Shown here in pieces: positions 37,541 to 47,363 of a stretch of DNA of 64,000 bases; within the stretch, counting starts at the first letter, position 1, and the number at the start of each line of letters is the position of its first letter. The position numbers were made by a program, and so were the translations under genes. The notes under the pieces are model-generated. The model searched no databases, was not told the DNA's origin, and saw only the letters and a program-made list of their open reading frames with translations. Source of the DNA: Prodigiosinella aquatilis (GTDB lineage Bacteria > Pseudomonadota > Gammaproteobacteria > Enterobacterales > Enterobacteriaceae); assembly GCA_030388725.1 (NCBI GenBank), contig CP128857.1, positions 248,001-312,000 of the forward strand, written 5' to 3'.

Positions 37541-38245
37541 TTGGGTAGGGGAGCGTTCTGTAAGCCGTTGAAGGTGGTCTGTGAGGATTGCTGGAGGTAT
37601 CAGAAGTGCGAATGCTGACATAAGTAACGATAATGCGGGTGAAAAACCCGCACGCCGGAAGACCAAGGGTTCCTGTCCAACGTTAATCGGGGCAGGGTGA
37701 GTCGACCCCTAAGGCGAGGCCGAAAGGCGTAGTCGATGGGAAACAGGTTAATATTCCTGTACTGGGTGTTACTGCGAAGGGGGGACGGAGAAGGCTATGT
37801 TGGCCGGGCGACGGTTGTCCCGGTTTAAGCGTGTAGGTGGGTGCTCCAGGCAAATCCGGAGTGCTATTAACGCCGAGGCGTGATGACGAGGCACTACGGT
37901 GTCGAAGTGACAAATGCCACGCTTCCAGGAAAAGCCCCTAAGCTCCAGGTAACATCGAATCGTACCCCAAACCGACACAGGTGGTCAGGTAGAGAATACT
38001 CAGGCGCTTGAGAGAACTCGGGTGAAGGAACTAGGCAAAATGGTGCCGTAACTTCGGGAGAAGGCACGCTGTGCGAGGTGAAGTCCCTGGCGGACGGAGC
38101 GTTGCGCAGTCGCAGATACCAGCTGGCTGCAACTGTTTACTAAAAACACAGCACTGTGCAAACACGAAAGTGGACGTATACGGTGTGACGCCTGCCCGGT
38201 GCCGGAAGGTTAATTGATGGGGTAAGCCGCAAGGCGAAGCTCTTG

Positions 38246-38343
<98 letters not shown>

Positions 38344-38601
38344 GGCCAGGCTGTCTCCACCCGAGACTCAGTGAAATTGAACTCGCTGTGAAGATGCAGT
38401 GTACCCGCGGCAAGACGGAAAGACCCCGTGAACCTTTACTATAGCTTGACACTGAACCTTGAGCCTTGATGTGTAGGATAGGTGGGAGGCTTTGAAGCGT
38501 GGACGCCAGTCTGCGTGGAGCCAACCTTGAAATACCACCCTTTGATGTTTGATGTTCTAACGTGGGCCCGTGAACCGGGTTGCGGACAGTGTCTGGTGGG
38601 T

Positions 38602-38643
<42 letters not shown>

Positions 38644-38765
38644 TACGAAGGTTAGCTAATCCTGGTCGGACATCAGGAGGTTAGTGCAAAGGCATAAGCT
38701 AGCTTGACTGCGAGAGTGACGGCTCGAGCAGGTGCGAAAGCAGGTCTTAGTGATCCGGTGGTTCT

Positions 38766-38821
<56 letters not shown>

Positions 38822-38850
38822 ACCGCCCAAGAGTTCATATCGACGGCGGT

Positions 38851-38893
<43 letters not shown>

Positions 38894-38894
38894 T

Positions 38895-38928
<34 letters not shown>

Positions 38929-39004
38929 TGGTACGCGAGCTGGGTTTAGAACGTCGTGAGACAGTTCGGTCCCTATCTGCCGTGGGCGTTGGAAGATTGA
39001 GGGG

Positions 39005-39036
<32 letters not shown>

Positions 39037-39371
39037 GCACCACTGGTGTACGGGTTGTGATGCCAATTGCATTGCCCGGTAGCTACGTGCGGAAGAGATA
39101 ACCGCTGAAAGCATCTAAGCGGGAAACTTGCCCCGAGATGAGTCTTCCCTGGGCCTTCAAGGCCCCTGAAGGGACGTTTAAGACGAAGACGTTGATAGGC
39201 TGGGTGTGTAAGCGCAGTGATGCGTTGAGCTGACCAGTACTAATGACCCGAGAGGCTTAACCTTACAACACCCAAGGTGTTTTGGAATGAGAGACGAGAT
39301 ATTTTCAGTGATGTTCCGGTATTGGTTCTGATGGTTGCGCGGAAGTGTGACGGTCGGGATGAAACAGAATT

Positions 39372-39491
39372 TGCCTGGCGGCGATAGCGCGGTGGTCCCA
39401 CCTGACCCCATGCCGAACTCAGCAGTGAAACGCCGTAGCGCCGATGGTAGTGTGGGGTCTCCCCATGTGAGAGTAGGGAACTGCCAGGCAT
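39372..39491 (+). rRNA. rrf: 5S ribosomal RNA
   Basis: This 120-base gene starts TGCCTGGCGGC and ends GCCAGGCAT, whose ends pair. It closes the rRNA operon. Confidence 0.97.
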
Positions 39492-39506
39492 TCAACTAGT
39501 AGACGA

Positions 39507-39534
39507 AGCCCTCTGTGAAAGCAGAGGGCTTTTT
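39507..39534 (+). terminator. rRNA operon terminator
   Basis: AGCCCTCTG/CAGAGGGCT forms a 9-bp stem with a TGAAAG loop, followed by TTTT. Confidence 0.9.
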
Positions 39535-39738
39535 CACGTCTGTCGTGTTGATACAGCCGGCAGGCACGGAGGGATATCTGCCCAGCATGTCGCCGCCGGG
39601 CCAGTATCAAATAACGGTAAACCTTCAGTGGATACCGCGGTTTTTCGCTTTTTCGTAGAGTTATTATTCTTCCTCAAAATAATTTATCTGAATCAGGTAG
39701 ACTATGGATATCTGAATTGCTGGGTGTTGAATATTATC

Positions 39739-40773
39739 ATGAACTCTGCCACATCTTTAAAACAGCTCAATTCTTTCTCTCTGCCTGTCTGTGCTGCAGA
39801 TGTAGTCGTTGCCAAAACTCGGGAACAGTTGATTTTTGCCTGGAATCGAGCAAAAACACTTCAGCAACCAGCCCTAATCTTAGGGGAGGGAAGCAATGTC
39901 CTTTTTCTGGAAGATTTTTCAGGTAGCGTGATCCTGAATAGAATTAAACATATTGAAATAGAAGAAAAGGATATAGCCTGGGATCTACATATAGGGGCTG
40001 GGGAAAACTGGCATCATTTGGTTGAATATACTCTGAACCGCAATATCGCCGGTCTGGAGAATCTTGCATTAATTCCTGGTTGTGTAGGTTCAGCACCTAT
40101 TCAGAATATTGGAGCCTATGGCGTTGAATTAAAAAAATTTTGCTCATATGTGGATCTGTTAGATCTTAATTCTGGTATAACAAATCGGCTGACTGCAAAC
40201 GAGTGTCAGTTTGGTTACCGTGAGAGTATCTTTAAGCATCAGTATCGTAATGGATTTGCAATTACTGCTGTAGGATTAAGTTTGAAAAAAGCATGGGAAC
40301 CGGTATTGGAATATGGCACTTTGACTGGCCTCGATACTCAGACTATAACACCGAAGCAAATTTTTGACGCTGTGTGTAACATGCGGCGTAGTAAATTACC
40401 TGATCCTGCTATTATTGGAAATGCAGGAAGCTTTTTCAAAAATCCAGTAATTAGTGGGCAACAGGCAATCGAGTTATTAAAGAAATATCCTCTGGCTCCC
40501 CATTATCCTCAATCTGGTGGTGATGTTAAAATTGCAGCCGGATGGCTCATAGACCAATGTCATCTGAAAGGATTTCAGATTGGTGGTGCTGCTGTACATA
40601 ATCAGCAGGCTCTGGTATTGATTAATCGAAATGAAGCAACGAGTCAGGATATTATCAAGCTGGCACATCATGTTTTACTTCAGGTTGCTGAGAAATTTGA
40701 TATATGGTTGGAACCAGAGGTGAGGTTTATTGCCCATGATGGTGAAGTTAATGCCATGGAGGTTCTATCATGA
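39739..40773 (+). CDS. murB: UDP-N-acetylenolpyruvoylglucosamine reductase MurB
   Basis: With the start MNSATSLKQLNSFSLPV at 39739 the protein has 344 residues (E. coli 342). The FAD-binding LILGEGSNVLFLED and GLENLALIPGCVGSAPIQNI, and the catalytic serine in GNAGSFFKNP, are present. It makes UDP-MurNAc for peptidoglycan. The DNA is more AT-rich than the neighbouring core genes. It overlaps birA by four bases. Confidence 0.96.
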   Translation: MNSATSLKQLNSFSLPVCAADVVVAKTREQLIFAWNRAKTLQQPALILGEGSNVLFLEDFSGSVILNRIKHIEIEEKDIAWDLHIGAGENWHHLVEYTLNRNIAGLENLALIPGCVGSAPIQNIGAYGVELKKFCSYVDLLDLNSGITNRLTANECQFGYRESIFKHQYRNGFAITAVGLSLKKAWEPVLEYGTLTGLDTQTITPKQIFDAVCNMRRSKLPDPAIIGNAGSFFKNPVISGQQAIELLKKYPLAPHYPQSGGDVKIAAGWLIDQCHLKGFQIGGAAVHNQQALVLINRNEATSQDIIKLAHHVLLQVAEKFDIWLEPEVRFIAHDGEVNAMEVLS

Positions 40774-41729
40774 GAGATAATACTGTTCCGCTTAAGATTA
40801 TTTCCATTTTATCTGATGGAGAGTTTTACTCAGGAGAATATTTGGGTGAATTGCTGGGGATGAGCCGAGCTGCAATTAACAAACATATTCAAACTATCCG
40901 TGAATGGGGTATCGACGTATTTACTGTTACAGGTAAAGGTTATTGTTTCCCTACGAAGATGCAACTACTTAGTGAAGAGAAAATCCTGAATTCACTAAAT
41001 GAAGGCCGAGTAACCGTTTTGCCTGTGATCGACTCTACAAATCAGTATCTGCTAGATCGCTTTGACTCACTCTCATCAGGTGATGCGTGTGTTGCCGAAT
41101 ATCAACAGGCGGGACGTGGGCGTCGTGGCAGAAGATGGTTTTCACCGTTTGGTGCCAATCTTTATTTGTCTATGTATTGGCGTCTGGAGCAAGGACCCGC
41201 TGCGGCAATAGGAGTGAGTTTGGTTATCGGCATTATTATGGCGGAAGTGTTACACAGTTTGGGTGCTGACGGTGTCCGTGTAAAATGGCCTAATGATCTT
41301 TATTTAAAGGATCGCAAATTAGCCGGAATTTTAGTCGAACTCAATGGTCGTACGGGTGATGTGGCCCATTTGGTCATCGGTGCAGGGATTAATCTATGCA
41401 TGCGTGAGCCAGATTTAGATGTGATTAATCAAGGGTGGATTAATTTGCAGGAGGTTGGCGTTAATATCGACAGGAACACTCTTTCCGCTAGACTTATAAC
41501 GGAATTACGTGCGGCATTAATATTATTTGAACAAAAAGGGCTTGACCCTTTTATTCATCGTTGGAAATTTCTAGATAATTTCTATAATCGTCCAGTTAAG
41601 CTGATTGTCGGTAATCGTGAAATAAAGGGTATTGATAGAGGGATTAATAGTCAGGGTGCCTTACTCCTCGAGCAGAATGAAGTAATGACGCCTTATATAG
41701 GCGGTGAGATTTCTCTGAGAGGAATGTAA
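40770..41729 (+). CDS. birA: Biotin ligase and biotin operon repressor BirA
   Basis: The protein has 319 residues. An N-terminal winged helix (GELLGMSRAAINKHIQTIRE) binds the bio operator; the ligase centre is GRGRRGRRWFSPFGANLYLS, then KWPNDLYLKDRKLAGILVE. It makes biotinyl-AMP, biotinylates AccB and represses bio genes when loaded. It is translationally coupled to murB. Confidence 0.96.
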   Translation: MRDNTVPLKIISILSDGEFYSGEYLGELLGMSRAAINKHIQTIREWGIDVFTVTGKGYCFPTKMQLLSEEKILNSLNEGRVTVLPVIDSTNQYLLDRFDSLSSGDACVAEYQQAGRGRRGRRWFSPFGANLYLSMYWRLEQGPAAAIGVSLVIGIIMAEVLHSLGADGVRVKWPNDLYLKDRKLAGILVELNGRTGDVAHLVIGAGINLCMREPDLDVINQGWINLQEVGVNIDRNTLSARLITELRAALILFEQKGLDPFIHRWKFLDNFYNRPVKLIVGNREIKGIDRGINSQGALLLEQNEVMTPYIGGEISLRGM

Positions 41730-41761
41730 TTATATAAAGGGGATTGATAGCCCCTCTTATA

Positions 41762-42712
41762 TTATTTACGCAGACTAACATATTTGACGGCATGATTTTC
41801 GCTTTTCGTCATTATTAAACTGGCTCTTTCTCGTGTGGGAAGAATATTCTGTTTAAGATTAAGACCATTAATCTCTTGCCAAAGTTGTGAAGCAATTTCT
41901 ACCGCTTCTTTTTCTGTTAATTTTGCATAATTATGGAAATAAGAATCAGGGTTAGTAAAAGCTCCTTGCCTGAATTTCAGAAAGCGATTGATATACCAAC
42001 TTTTTAACAATATTTCTGGTGCATCGACGTAAATAGAAAAATCAACAAAATCGGATACAAAAACGCGATGTGGATCATGAGGATAGTTCATCCCACTTTG
42101 TAGAACATTCAGCCCTTCAAGAATGAGAATGTCAGGTTGTTCTATGATTTTATAACATCCAGGTACAATATCATAAGTCAGATGGGAATAAGCAGGTGCG
42201 GTGACACGAGAATACCCGGATTTAATATCTGAAACGAATCTCACCAAACTATGCATATCATAGGATTGGGGAAATCCTTTCTTTTTCATTAGATCTTTTT
42301 CTTTGAGCACTTTGTTAGGATGTAGAAAACCATCAGTAGTAATTAATTCGACACTGCGATGTTCTGGCCAACGACTCAATAATGCTTGTAATACACGGGC
42401 AGTCGTACTTTTACCAACCGCCACACTCCCGGCAATACCAATGATATAGGGGATTTTCTGTCCATCAGTACCCAGAAATTGTTCCAGAACCGCCTGACGG
42501 CGCAGGTTAGAACTGATATAGAAATTCAGTAAACGAGATAATGGCAGGTAAATCTCAGCAACTTCATCCAAGGATAGATCTTCATTAATACCTTTAAGTT
42601 TAACTATATCCTCTTCCGTTAGTGTCAATGGCACGGAATCACGTAAGGTAGCCCATTGCTGACGATCAAATTGCAGATAAGGCGTTGCCAAAGATTGCTT
42701 TCTATTTCTCAT
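41762..42712 (-). CDS. coaA: Pantothenate kinase CoaA (type I)
   Basis: The protein has 316 residues, as in E. coli. The P-loop is GSVAVGKST; ELITTDGFLHPN and YDMHSLVRF are diagnostic of type I enzymes. It phosphorylates pantothenate, the first step to coenzyme A, and is inhibited by CoA. Confidence 0.96.
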   Translation of the reverse strand: MRNRKQSLATPYLQFDRQQWATLRDSVPLTLTEEDIVKLKGINEDLSLDEVAEIYLPLSRLLNFYISSNLRRQAVLEQFLGTDGQKIPYIIGIAGSVAVGKSTTARVLQALLSRWPEHRSVELITTDGFLHPNKVLKEKDLMKKKGFPQSYDMHSLVRFVSDIKSGYSRVTAPAYSHLTYDIVPGCYKIIEQPDILILEGLNVLQSGMNYPHDPHRVFVSDFVDFSIYVDAPEILLKSWYINRFLKFRQGAFTNPDSYFHNYAKLTEKEAVEIASQLWQEINGLNLKQNILPTRERASLIMTKSENHAVKYVSLRK

Positions 42713-42898
42713 AAATGTGCTTCTGCCTGCCAGTACAGATTAAGAAAGGGGATCTATCAGCCAGTACGTTGAGATAAGGCTCTCTGTTTCGCTGGCTAAA
42801 TGGATGTCATTGTAACCTTTCTTTAAGTAATTAAGTGCATGACAGGCAGGTTACCATCAGGAGGGTAAAAAAAAGAAGCAGAAATCAGTGGGAAGATC

Positions 42899-42922
42899 GG
42901 TACCTTATTTCCTTAAGGTACC
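42899..42922 (-). terminator. Hairpin after the GNAT gene
   Basis: GGTACCTTA and TAAGGTACC pair around a short loop, just past the stop at 42931. The T tract is weak, so the call is tentative. Confidence 0.45.
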
Positions 42923-42930
42923 GGTTAATG

Positions 42931-43479
42931 CTAGCTCGCTAGCGATCGTTCCATACGATTAACGGCAAATAGACGCTTATAATAAATGGCTGTCGGATGG
43001 TAATAGCCATTTGGCGAGCTGGCATAGTCAGGAAGTTCTCCCAGATAGCGATACCTTTGTGAACGGTAAAAAGACTCGGCTGGGGAGCCTGCCTGAGTGT
43101 CCAGATAAAGTAATCCACGCCGGTATTGTAGCGCGGCCTTTTCAAGAGTGGAGAGTAATTGCTTACCTATTCCTTGCCTGCGAGCATGGCTATGCACAAG
43201 TAACTTTTGAATTTCAGCGCGGTTTTGCCCATTTGATTTCTGACACAGTTCAAGCTGTATACTACCCACCATACCATCAGCGTTACGCGCTATCCATAGA
43301 AGGCGTTCTCCCTCTGCAACTGAAGGCCTTAAACCATGTACATATCTTTCCGCCTCTTCATGAGAAAATGGGGTTTCGTATCCTACCGAAGCTCCTTCTG
43401 TGACAGCATTCACCAATAAGTTGGCTAACTCATAACGGTAAACCGGGAGAGTCGCGACATTAAGTAATACTATCTTCAT
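42931..43479 (-). CDS. GNAT-family N-acetyltransferase
   Basis: The protein has 182 residues. The acetyl-CoA loop is visible in LVHSHARRQGIGKQLLSTLE (Q/R-x-x-G-x-G/A), preceded by IQLELCQKSN and followed by GLLYLDTQAGSPAESFYRSQ. It acetylates an unknown amine or peptide. It is a cytoplasmic, stand-alone gene in the space between coaA and the tRNA cluster. Confidence 0.88.
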   Translation of the reverse strand: MKIVLLNVATLPVYRYELANLLVNAVTEGASVGYETPFSHEEAERYVHGLRPSVAEGERLLWIARNADGMVGSIQLELCQKSNGQNRAEIQKLLVHSHARRQGIGKQLLSTLEKAALQYRRGLLYLDTQAGSPAESFYRSQRYRYLGELPDYASSPNGYYHPTAIYYKRLFAVNRMERSLAS

Positions 43480-43807
43480 GGAGTCTCTCCTGGATTAAGG
43501 GTTAATGATTCACTGAATTACTTCTAATAAGCAATAATCGTTCCAGTATGTAGTTAGGTAAATGACAGGGAAATTCCCTACACTATGCCAGAGAGCATTG
43601 TATCAGGGTGTGCAGTTGCCTCCTTTTGGTGCGGGGAAGATATATGCAATGGGGCATGACTGGTTTTCGGTTTTGATATGAATGCGGTATTTTTCTGTAT
43701 CGAATTCTCTCTTGTCGCTTATTTGCACAAATCATTGGCGGCAATGTGAAACAACGTTCATTTTTGTGCAAAATATAATCGATAGTGCATTTTCCGCAAT
43801 TTTTTTG
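43480..43807. other. Intergenic region before the tRNA cluster
   Basis: I see no gene. It contains the promoter of the GNAT gene on the left and, next to its right end, that of the tRNA-tufB operon. A 76-codon frame on the minus strand is not supported. Confidence 0.5.
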
Positions 43808-43836
43808 TTGCATAGGCGGTTCTGTCTACCTAGAAT
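43808..43836 (+). promoter_or_regulatory. Promoter of the tRNA-tufB operon
   Basis: TTGCAT and TAGAAT are 17 bases apart, with the GCGC discriminator of stringently controlled promoters. Transcription would begin a few bases before tRNA-Thr. E. coli thrU has a closely similar site. Confidence 0.75.
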
Positions 43837-43850
43837 GCGCAGCACTTGAT

Positions 43851-43926
<76 letters not shown>

Positions 43927-43942
43927 TCAAGTATAGTAATCA

Positions 43943-44027
<85 letters not shown>

Positions 44028-44155
44028 AATCCAATCCGGTAATAGGATAAAATCGATACGGTATATATTCAAAAGCCGAATCGAAAAAGTAGAGTATAAG
44101 TTGTACTTTGCTTTTGTAGAGTTTACGGAGAAGTCAGGTAGCCGAGTTCTAGGAT

Positions 44156-44230
<75 letters not shown>

Positions 44231-44236
44231 TAATGT

Positions 44237-44312
44237 GCTGATATAGCTCAGTTGGTAGAGCGCACCCTTGGTAAGGGTGAGGTCGGCAGTTCGAATCTGC
44301 CTATCAGCACCA
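44237..44312 (+). tRNA. tRNA-Thr (GGT)
   Basis: This 76-base gene has the anticodon GGT in TTGGTAAGG, 6 bases after tRNA-Gly. Confidence 0.97.
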
Positions 44313-44417
44313 CTCCTTTATTTTCCTCCTGATTTTTTTCTGTTAAAAACTTAACAAGTGATTACTTGGTTAATGTGGTGATACCACCGATTTATCCGTG
44401 TCTTAGAGGGACAATCG

Positions 44418-45602
44418 ATGTCTAAAGAAAAATTTGAACGTACAAAACCGCACCTTAACGTCGGTACTATCGGCCACGTTGACCATGGTAAAACAACGCT
44501 GACCGCTGCTATCACAAGTGTTCTGGCTAAAACCTACGGTGGCCAGGCTCGTGCATTCGACCAAATCGACAACGCGCCGGAAGAAAAAGCACGTGGTATC
44601 ACCATCAACACTTCTCATGTTGAATATGATACCCCGACTCGTCACTACGCACACGTTGACTGCCCAGGACATGCTGACTATGTGAAAAACATGATCACCG
44701 GTGCTGCCCAGATGGATGGCGCGATCCTGGTGGTTGCCGCGACTGACGGCCCGATGCCTCAGACTCGTGAGCACATCCTGCTGGCTCGTCAGGTTGGTGT
44801 TCCGTATATCATCGTGTTCCTGAACAAATGTGACATGGTTGATGACGAAGAACTGCTGGAACTGGTAGAGATGGAAGTGCGTGAGCTGCTGTCTCAGTAC
44901 GATTTCCCAGGTGATGACACTCCGGTAATTCGCGGTTCTGCGCTGAAAGCACTGGAAGGCGACGCTGAGTGGGAAGCCAAAATCATTGAGCTGGCGGAAG
45001 CCCTGGATTCCTATATTCCAGAACCTGAACGTGCGATTGACAGACCGTTCCTGCTGCCGATCGAAGATGTATTCTCCATCTCTGGTCGTGGTACGGTAGT
45101 GACGGGTCGTGTAGAACGCGGCGTCATCAAAGTGGGTGAAGAAGTTGAAATCGTGGGTATCAAAGACACCACGAAAACCACGTGTACTGGTGTTGAAATG
45201 TTCCGTAAATTGCTGGACGAAGGCCGTGCGGGTGAGAACGTTGGTGTTCTGCTGCGCGGTACGAAGCGTGATGAAGTGGAACGTGGTCAGGTACTGGCTA
45301 AACCGGGTTCAATCAAGCCGCATACGCAGTTTGAATCAGAAGTTTATATTCTGAGCAAAGATGAAGGTGGCCGTCATACGCCGTTCTTCAAAGGCTATCG
45401 TCCACAGTTCTATTTCCGTACGACGGATGTTACGGGAACGATTGAACTGCCAGAAGGCGTAGAGATGGTAATGCCGGGCGACAACATCAAGATGGTAGTA
45501 AACCTGATTGCGCCAATCGCAATGGATGACGGTTTGCGTTTTGCTATCCGTGAAGGCGGCCGTACAGTAGGTGCTGGCGTTGTTGCTAAAGTTATCGCTT
45601 AA
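44418..45602 (+). CDS. tufB: Elongation factor Tu
   Basis: The 394-residue protein shows the GTPase motifs GHVDHGKT, DCPGHADYV and NKCDMVDD. It delivers aminoacyl-tRNA to the ribosome. The gene lies downstream of four tRNAs, as tufB does in E. coli. EF-Tu is the known target of the Doc toxin encoded at 3576. Confidence 0.98.
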   Translation: MSKEKFERTKPHLNVGTIGHVDHGKTTLTAAITSVLAKTYGGQARAFDQIDNAPEEKARGITINTSHVEYDTPTRHYAHVDCPGHADYVKNMITGAAQMDGAILVVAATDGPMPQTREHILLARQVGVPYIIVFLNKCDMVDDEELLELVEMEVRELLSQYDFPGDDTPVIRGSALKALEGDAEWEAKIIELAEALDSYIPEPERAIDRPFLLPIEDVFSISGRGTVVTGRVERGVIKVGEEVEIVGIKDTTKTTCTGVEMFRKLLDEGRAGENVGVLLRGTKRDEVERGQVLAKPGSIKPHTQFESEVYILSKDEGGRHTPFFKGYRPQFYFRTTDVTGTIELPEGVEMVMPGDNIKMVVNLIAPIAMDDGLRFAIREGGRTVGAGVVAKVIA

Positions 45603-45634
45603 TTGCTGATAAAATTTGACGCGACATGCGGTAA

Positions 45635-45660
45635 AAGGGCATCATTTGATGCCCTTTTTC
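45635..45660 (+). terminator. Terminator after tufB
   Basis: AAAGGGCATCA and TGATGCCCTTT form a strong stem followed by TTC-type T run. Confidence 0.85.
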
Positions 45661-45678
45661 TACGCTGTCATGGTAGAA

Positions 45679-45723
45679 CCTATCTCATCAGCGATTGTGA
45701 AGTATAATCATTGGTGAGATAGG
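45679..45723 (+). promoter_or_regulatory. secE promoter region framed by inverted repeats
   Basis: CCTATCTCA at 45679-45687 and its exact inverted copy TGAGATAGG at 45715-45723 enclose a TATAAT box at 45703-45708. The -10 box is likely the secE-nusG promoter. A clear -35 is not seen. The role of the repeats is unknown. Confidence 0.45.
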
Positions 45724-45839
45724 CTCTGTAGAAACGGCGTAAATCCCGAATTGTTTTATTCAAGAACAGTTTTCGGTCTGGTTTGCCCTAGATTGCAGGG
45801 CAAAGATTATTTGTCTGAATTATTGTGACAGGTTGGTTT

Positions 45840-46223
45840 ATGAGTGCGAATACTGAAGCGCAGGGCAGCGGGCGTGGCCTGGAGATGTTTAAATGGCTGG
45901 TAGTAGCTGTTTTACTGGTCGCTGCTATTGTAGGTAACTATTACTACCGAGAGTTCAGTTTACCGCTACGTGCATTGGTTGTTGTCATCCTAATTGCTAT
46001 TGCTGGTGGTATAGCGTTACTTACTACCAAAGGTAAGGCAACAGTCCTGTTTGCTCGTGAAGCTCGTACCGAGGTACGTAAGGTCATATGGCCAACACGC
46101 CAGGAAACGCTACACACTACGCTGATTGTTGCTGCAGTTACTGCCGTTATGTCACTGATTCTCTGGGGATTGGACGGTATCTTGGTCCGTCTGGTGTCGT
46201 TGATTACTGGCCTGAGGTTCTAA
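45840..46223 (+). CDS. secE: Preprotein translocase subunit SecE
   Basis: With the ATG at 45840 the protein has 127 residues, as in E. coli, with three membrane segments as in enterobacteria. The conserved cytoplasmic stretch EARTEVRKVIWPTRQETLHT is present. Essential partner of SecY. The nusG start follows after one base. Confidence 0.96.
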   Translation: MSANTEAQGSGRGLEMFKWLVVAVLLVAAIVGNYYYREFSLPLRALVVVILIAIAGGIALLTTKGKATVLFAREARTEVRKVIWPTRQETLHTTLIVAAVTAVMSLILWGLDGILVRLVSLITGLRF

Positions 46224-46224
46224 A

Positions 46225-46770
46225 ATGTCTGAAGCTCCAAAGAAACGTTGGTACGTCGTTCAGGCGTTTTCTGGTTTTGAAAGTCGTGTTGCCCAATCAT
46301 TGCGTGAACACATTAAACTTCAGAACATGGAAGATCATTTTGGTGAAGTGATGGTCCCAACAGAAGAAGTGGTGGAAATCCGTGGTGGACAGCGCCGTAA
46401 AAGTGAGCGCAAATTTTTCCCCGGTTATGTGTTGGTGCAGATGACAATGGATGACGCTAGCTGGCATTTGGTACGTAGCGTGCCGCGTGTCATGGGATTC
46501 ATTGGCGGAACATCTGACCGTCCGGCACCTATTAGTGACAAAGAAGTCGATGCCATTATGAATCGCCTGCAACAGGTTGGTGATAAACCGCGTCCGAAAA
46601 CGTTATTTGAGCCGGGTGAAATGGTTCGTGTTAATGATGGTCCGTTTGCCGATTTTAACGGTGTGGTCGAAGAAGTTGATTACGAGAAAAGCCGCCTGAA
46701 AGTATCTGTTTCTATCTTTGGTCGTGCAACGCCGGTAGAGTTGGACTTTGGCCAGGTTGAGAAAGGCTAG
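46225..46770 (+). CDS. nusG: Transcription elongation factor NusG
   Basis: The 181-residue protein has an NGN domain (KKRWYVVQAFSGFESRVAQS) and a C-terminal KOW domain (GEMVRVNDGPFADFNGVVEE). It links RNA polymerase with Rho or with ribosomal S10. It is the paralogue of RfaH encoded at 23165. Confidence 0.98.
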   Translation: MSEAPKKRWYVVQAFSGFESRVAQSLREHIKLQNMEDHFGEVMVPTEEVVEIRGGQRRKSERKFFPGYVLVQMTMDDASWHLVRSVPRVMGFIGGTSDRPAPISDKEVDAIMNRLQQVGDKPRPKTLFEPGEMVRVNDGPFADFNGVVEEVDYEKSRLKVSVSIFGRATPVELDFGQVEKG

Positions 46771-46807
46771 TAACGCCTTCGTTGAATAAAAATTGCTGCT
46801 TGTATCT

Positions 46808-46842
46808 GGCGCGAAATTGACCTACAATTTCGCGCCTTTGTT
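46808..46842 (+). terminator. Hairpin between nusG and rplK
   Basis: GGCGCGAAATT and AATTTCGCGCC form an 11-bp stem, followed by TTTGTTTTA. It separates secE-nusG from the L11 operon; E. coli has a terminator at the same place. Confidence 0.8.
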
Positions 46843-46865
46843 TTATGTGCCAGCAGGCACATAAT
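46838..46865 (+). promoter_or_regulatory. Candidate promoter of rplK
   Basis: TTGTTT and CATAAT are 16 bases apart, about 65 bases before rplK. The call is weak; the region also has to contain the L1 binding leader. Confidence 0.4.
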
Positions 46866-46931
46866 ATAAACTGTCTATAACTGCGGGGAGCTTTATTTTT
46901 AAAGCGCTATTACCCATTCGAGGAAAGTTAA

Positions 46932-47360
46932 ATGGCCAAGAAAGTTCAAGCCTACGTTAAGCTGCAGGTTGCAGCTGGTATGGCTAACCCGAGCCCGCCA
47001 GTCGGTCCGGCTTTGGGTCAGCAGGGTGTTAATATCATGGAATTCTGTAAGGCATTCAATGCTAAGACTGACAGCGTTGAAAAAGGCCTGCCGATTCCGG
47101 TTGTTATCACTGTTTATTCTGACCGTTCCTTCACCTTCGTTACCAAAACGCCGCCAGCTGCAGTGCTGTTGAAAAAAGCGGCTGGTATCAAGTCTGGTTC
47201 CGGTAAACCGAACAAAGACAAAGTCGGTAAAGTAACCCGTGCTCAGGTACGTGAAATCGCAGAAACCAAAGCTGCGGACATGACTGGTGCTGACGTGGAG
47301 GCCATGTCGCGCTCCATTGAAGGTACTGCTCGTTCCATGGGCCTGGTAGTGGAGGATTAA
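46932..47360 (+). CDS. rplK: Ribosomal protein L11
   Basis: The 142-residue protein has the N-terminal YVKLQVAAGMANPSPPVGPALGQ-type segment with the invariant proline turn and the RNA-binding C-terminal half. It forms the GTPase-associated centre and is needed for RelA stimulation. Confidence 0.98.
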   Translation: MAKKVQAYVKLQVAAGMANPSPPVGPALGQQGVNIMEFCKAFNAKTDSVEKGLPIPVVITVYSDRSFTFVTKTPPAAVLLKKAAGIKSGSGKPNKDKVGKVTRAQVREIAETKAADMTGADVEAMSRSIEGTARSMGLVVED

Positions 47361-47363
47361 TAA

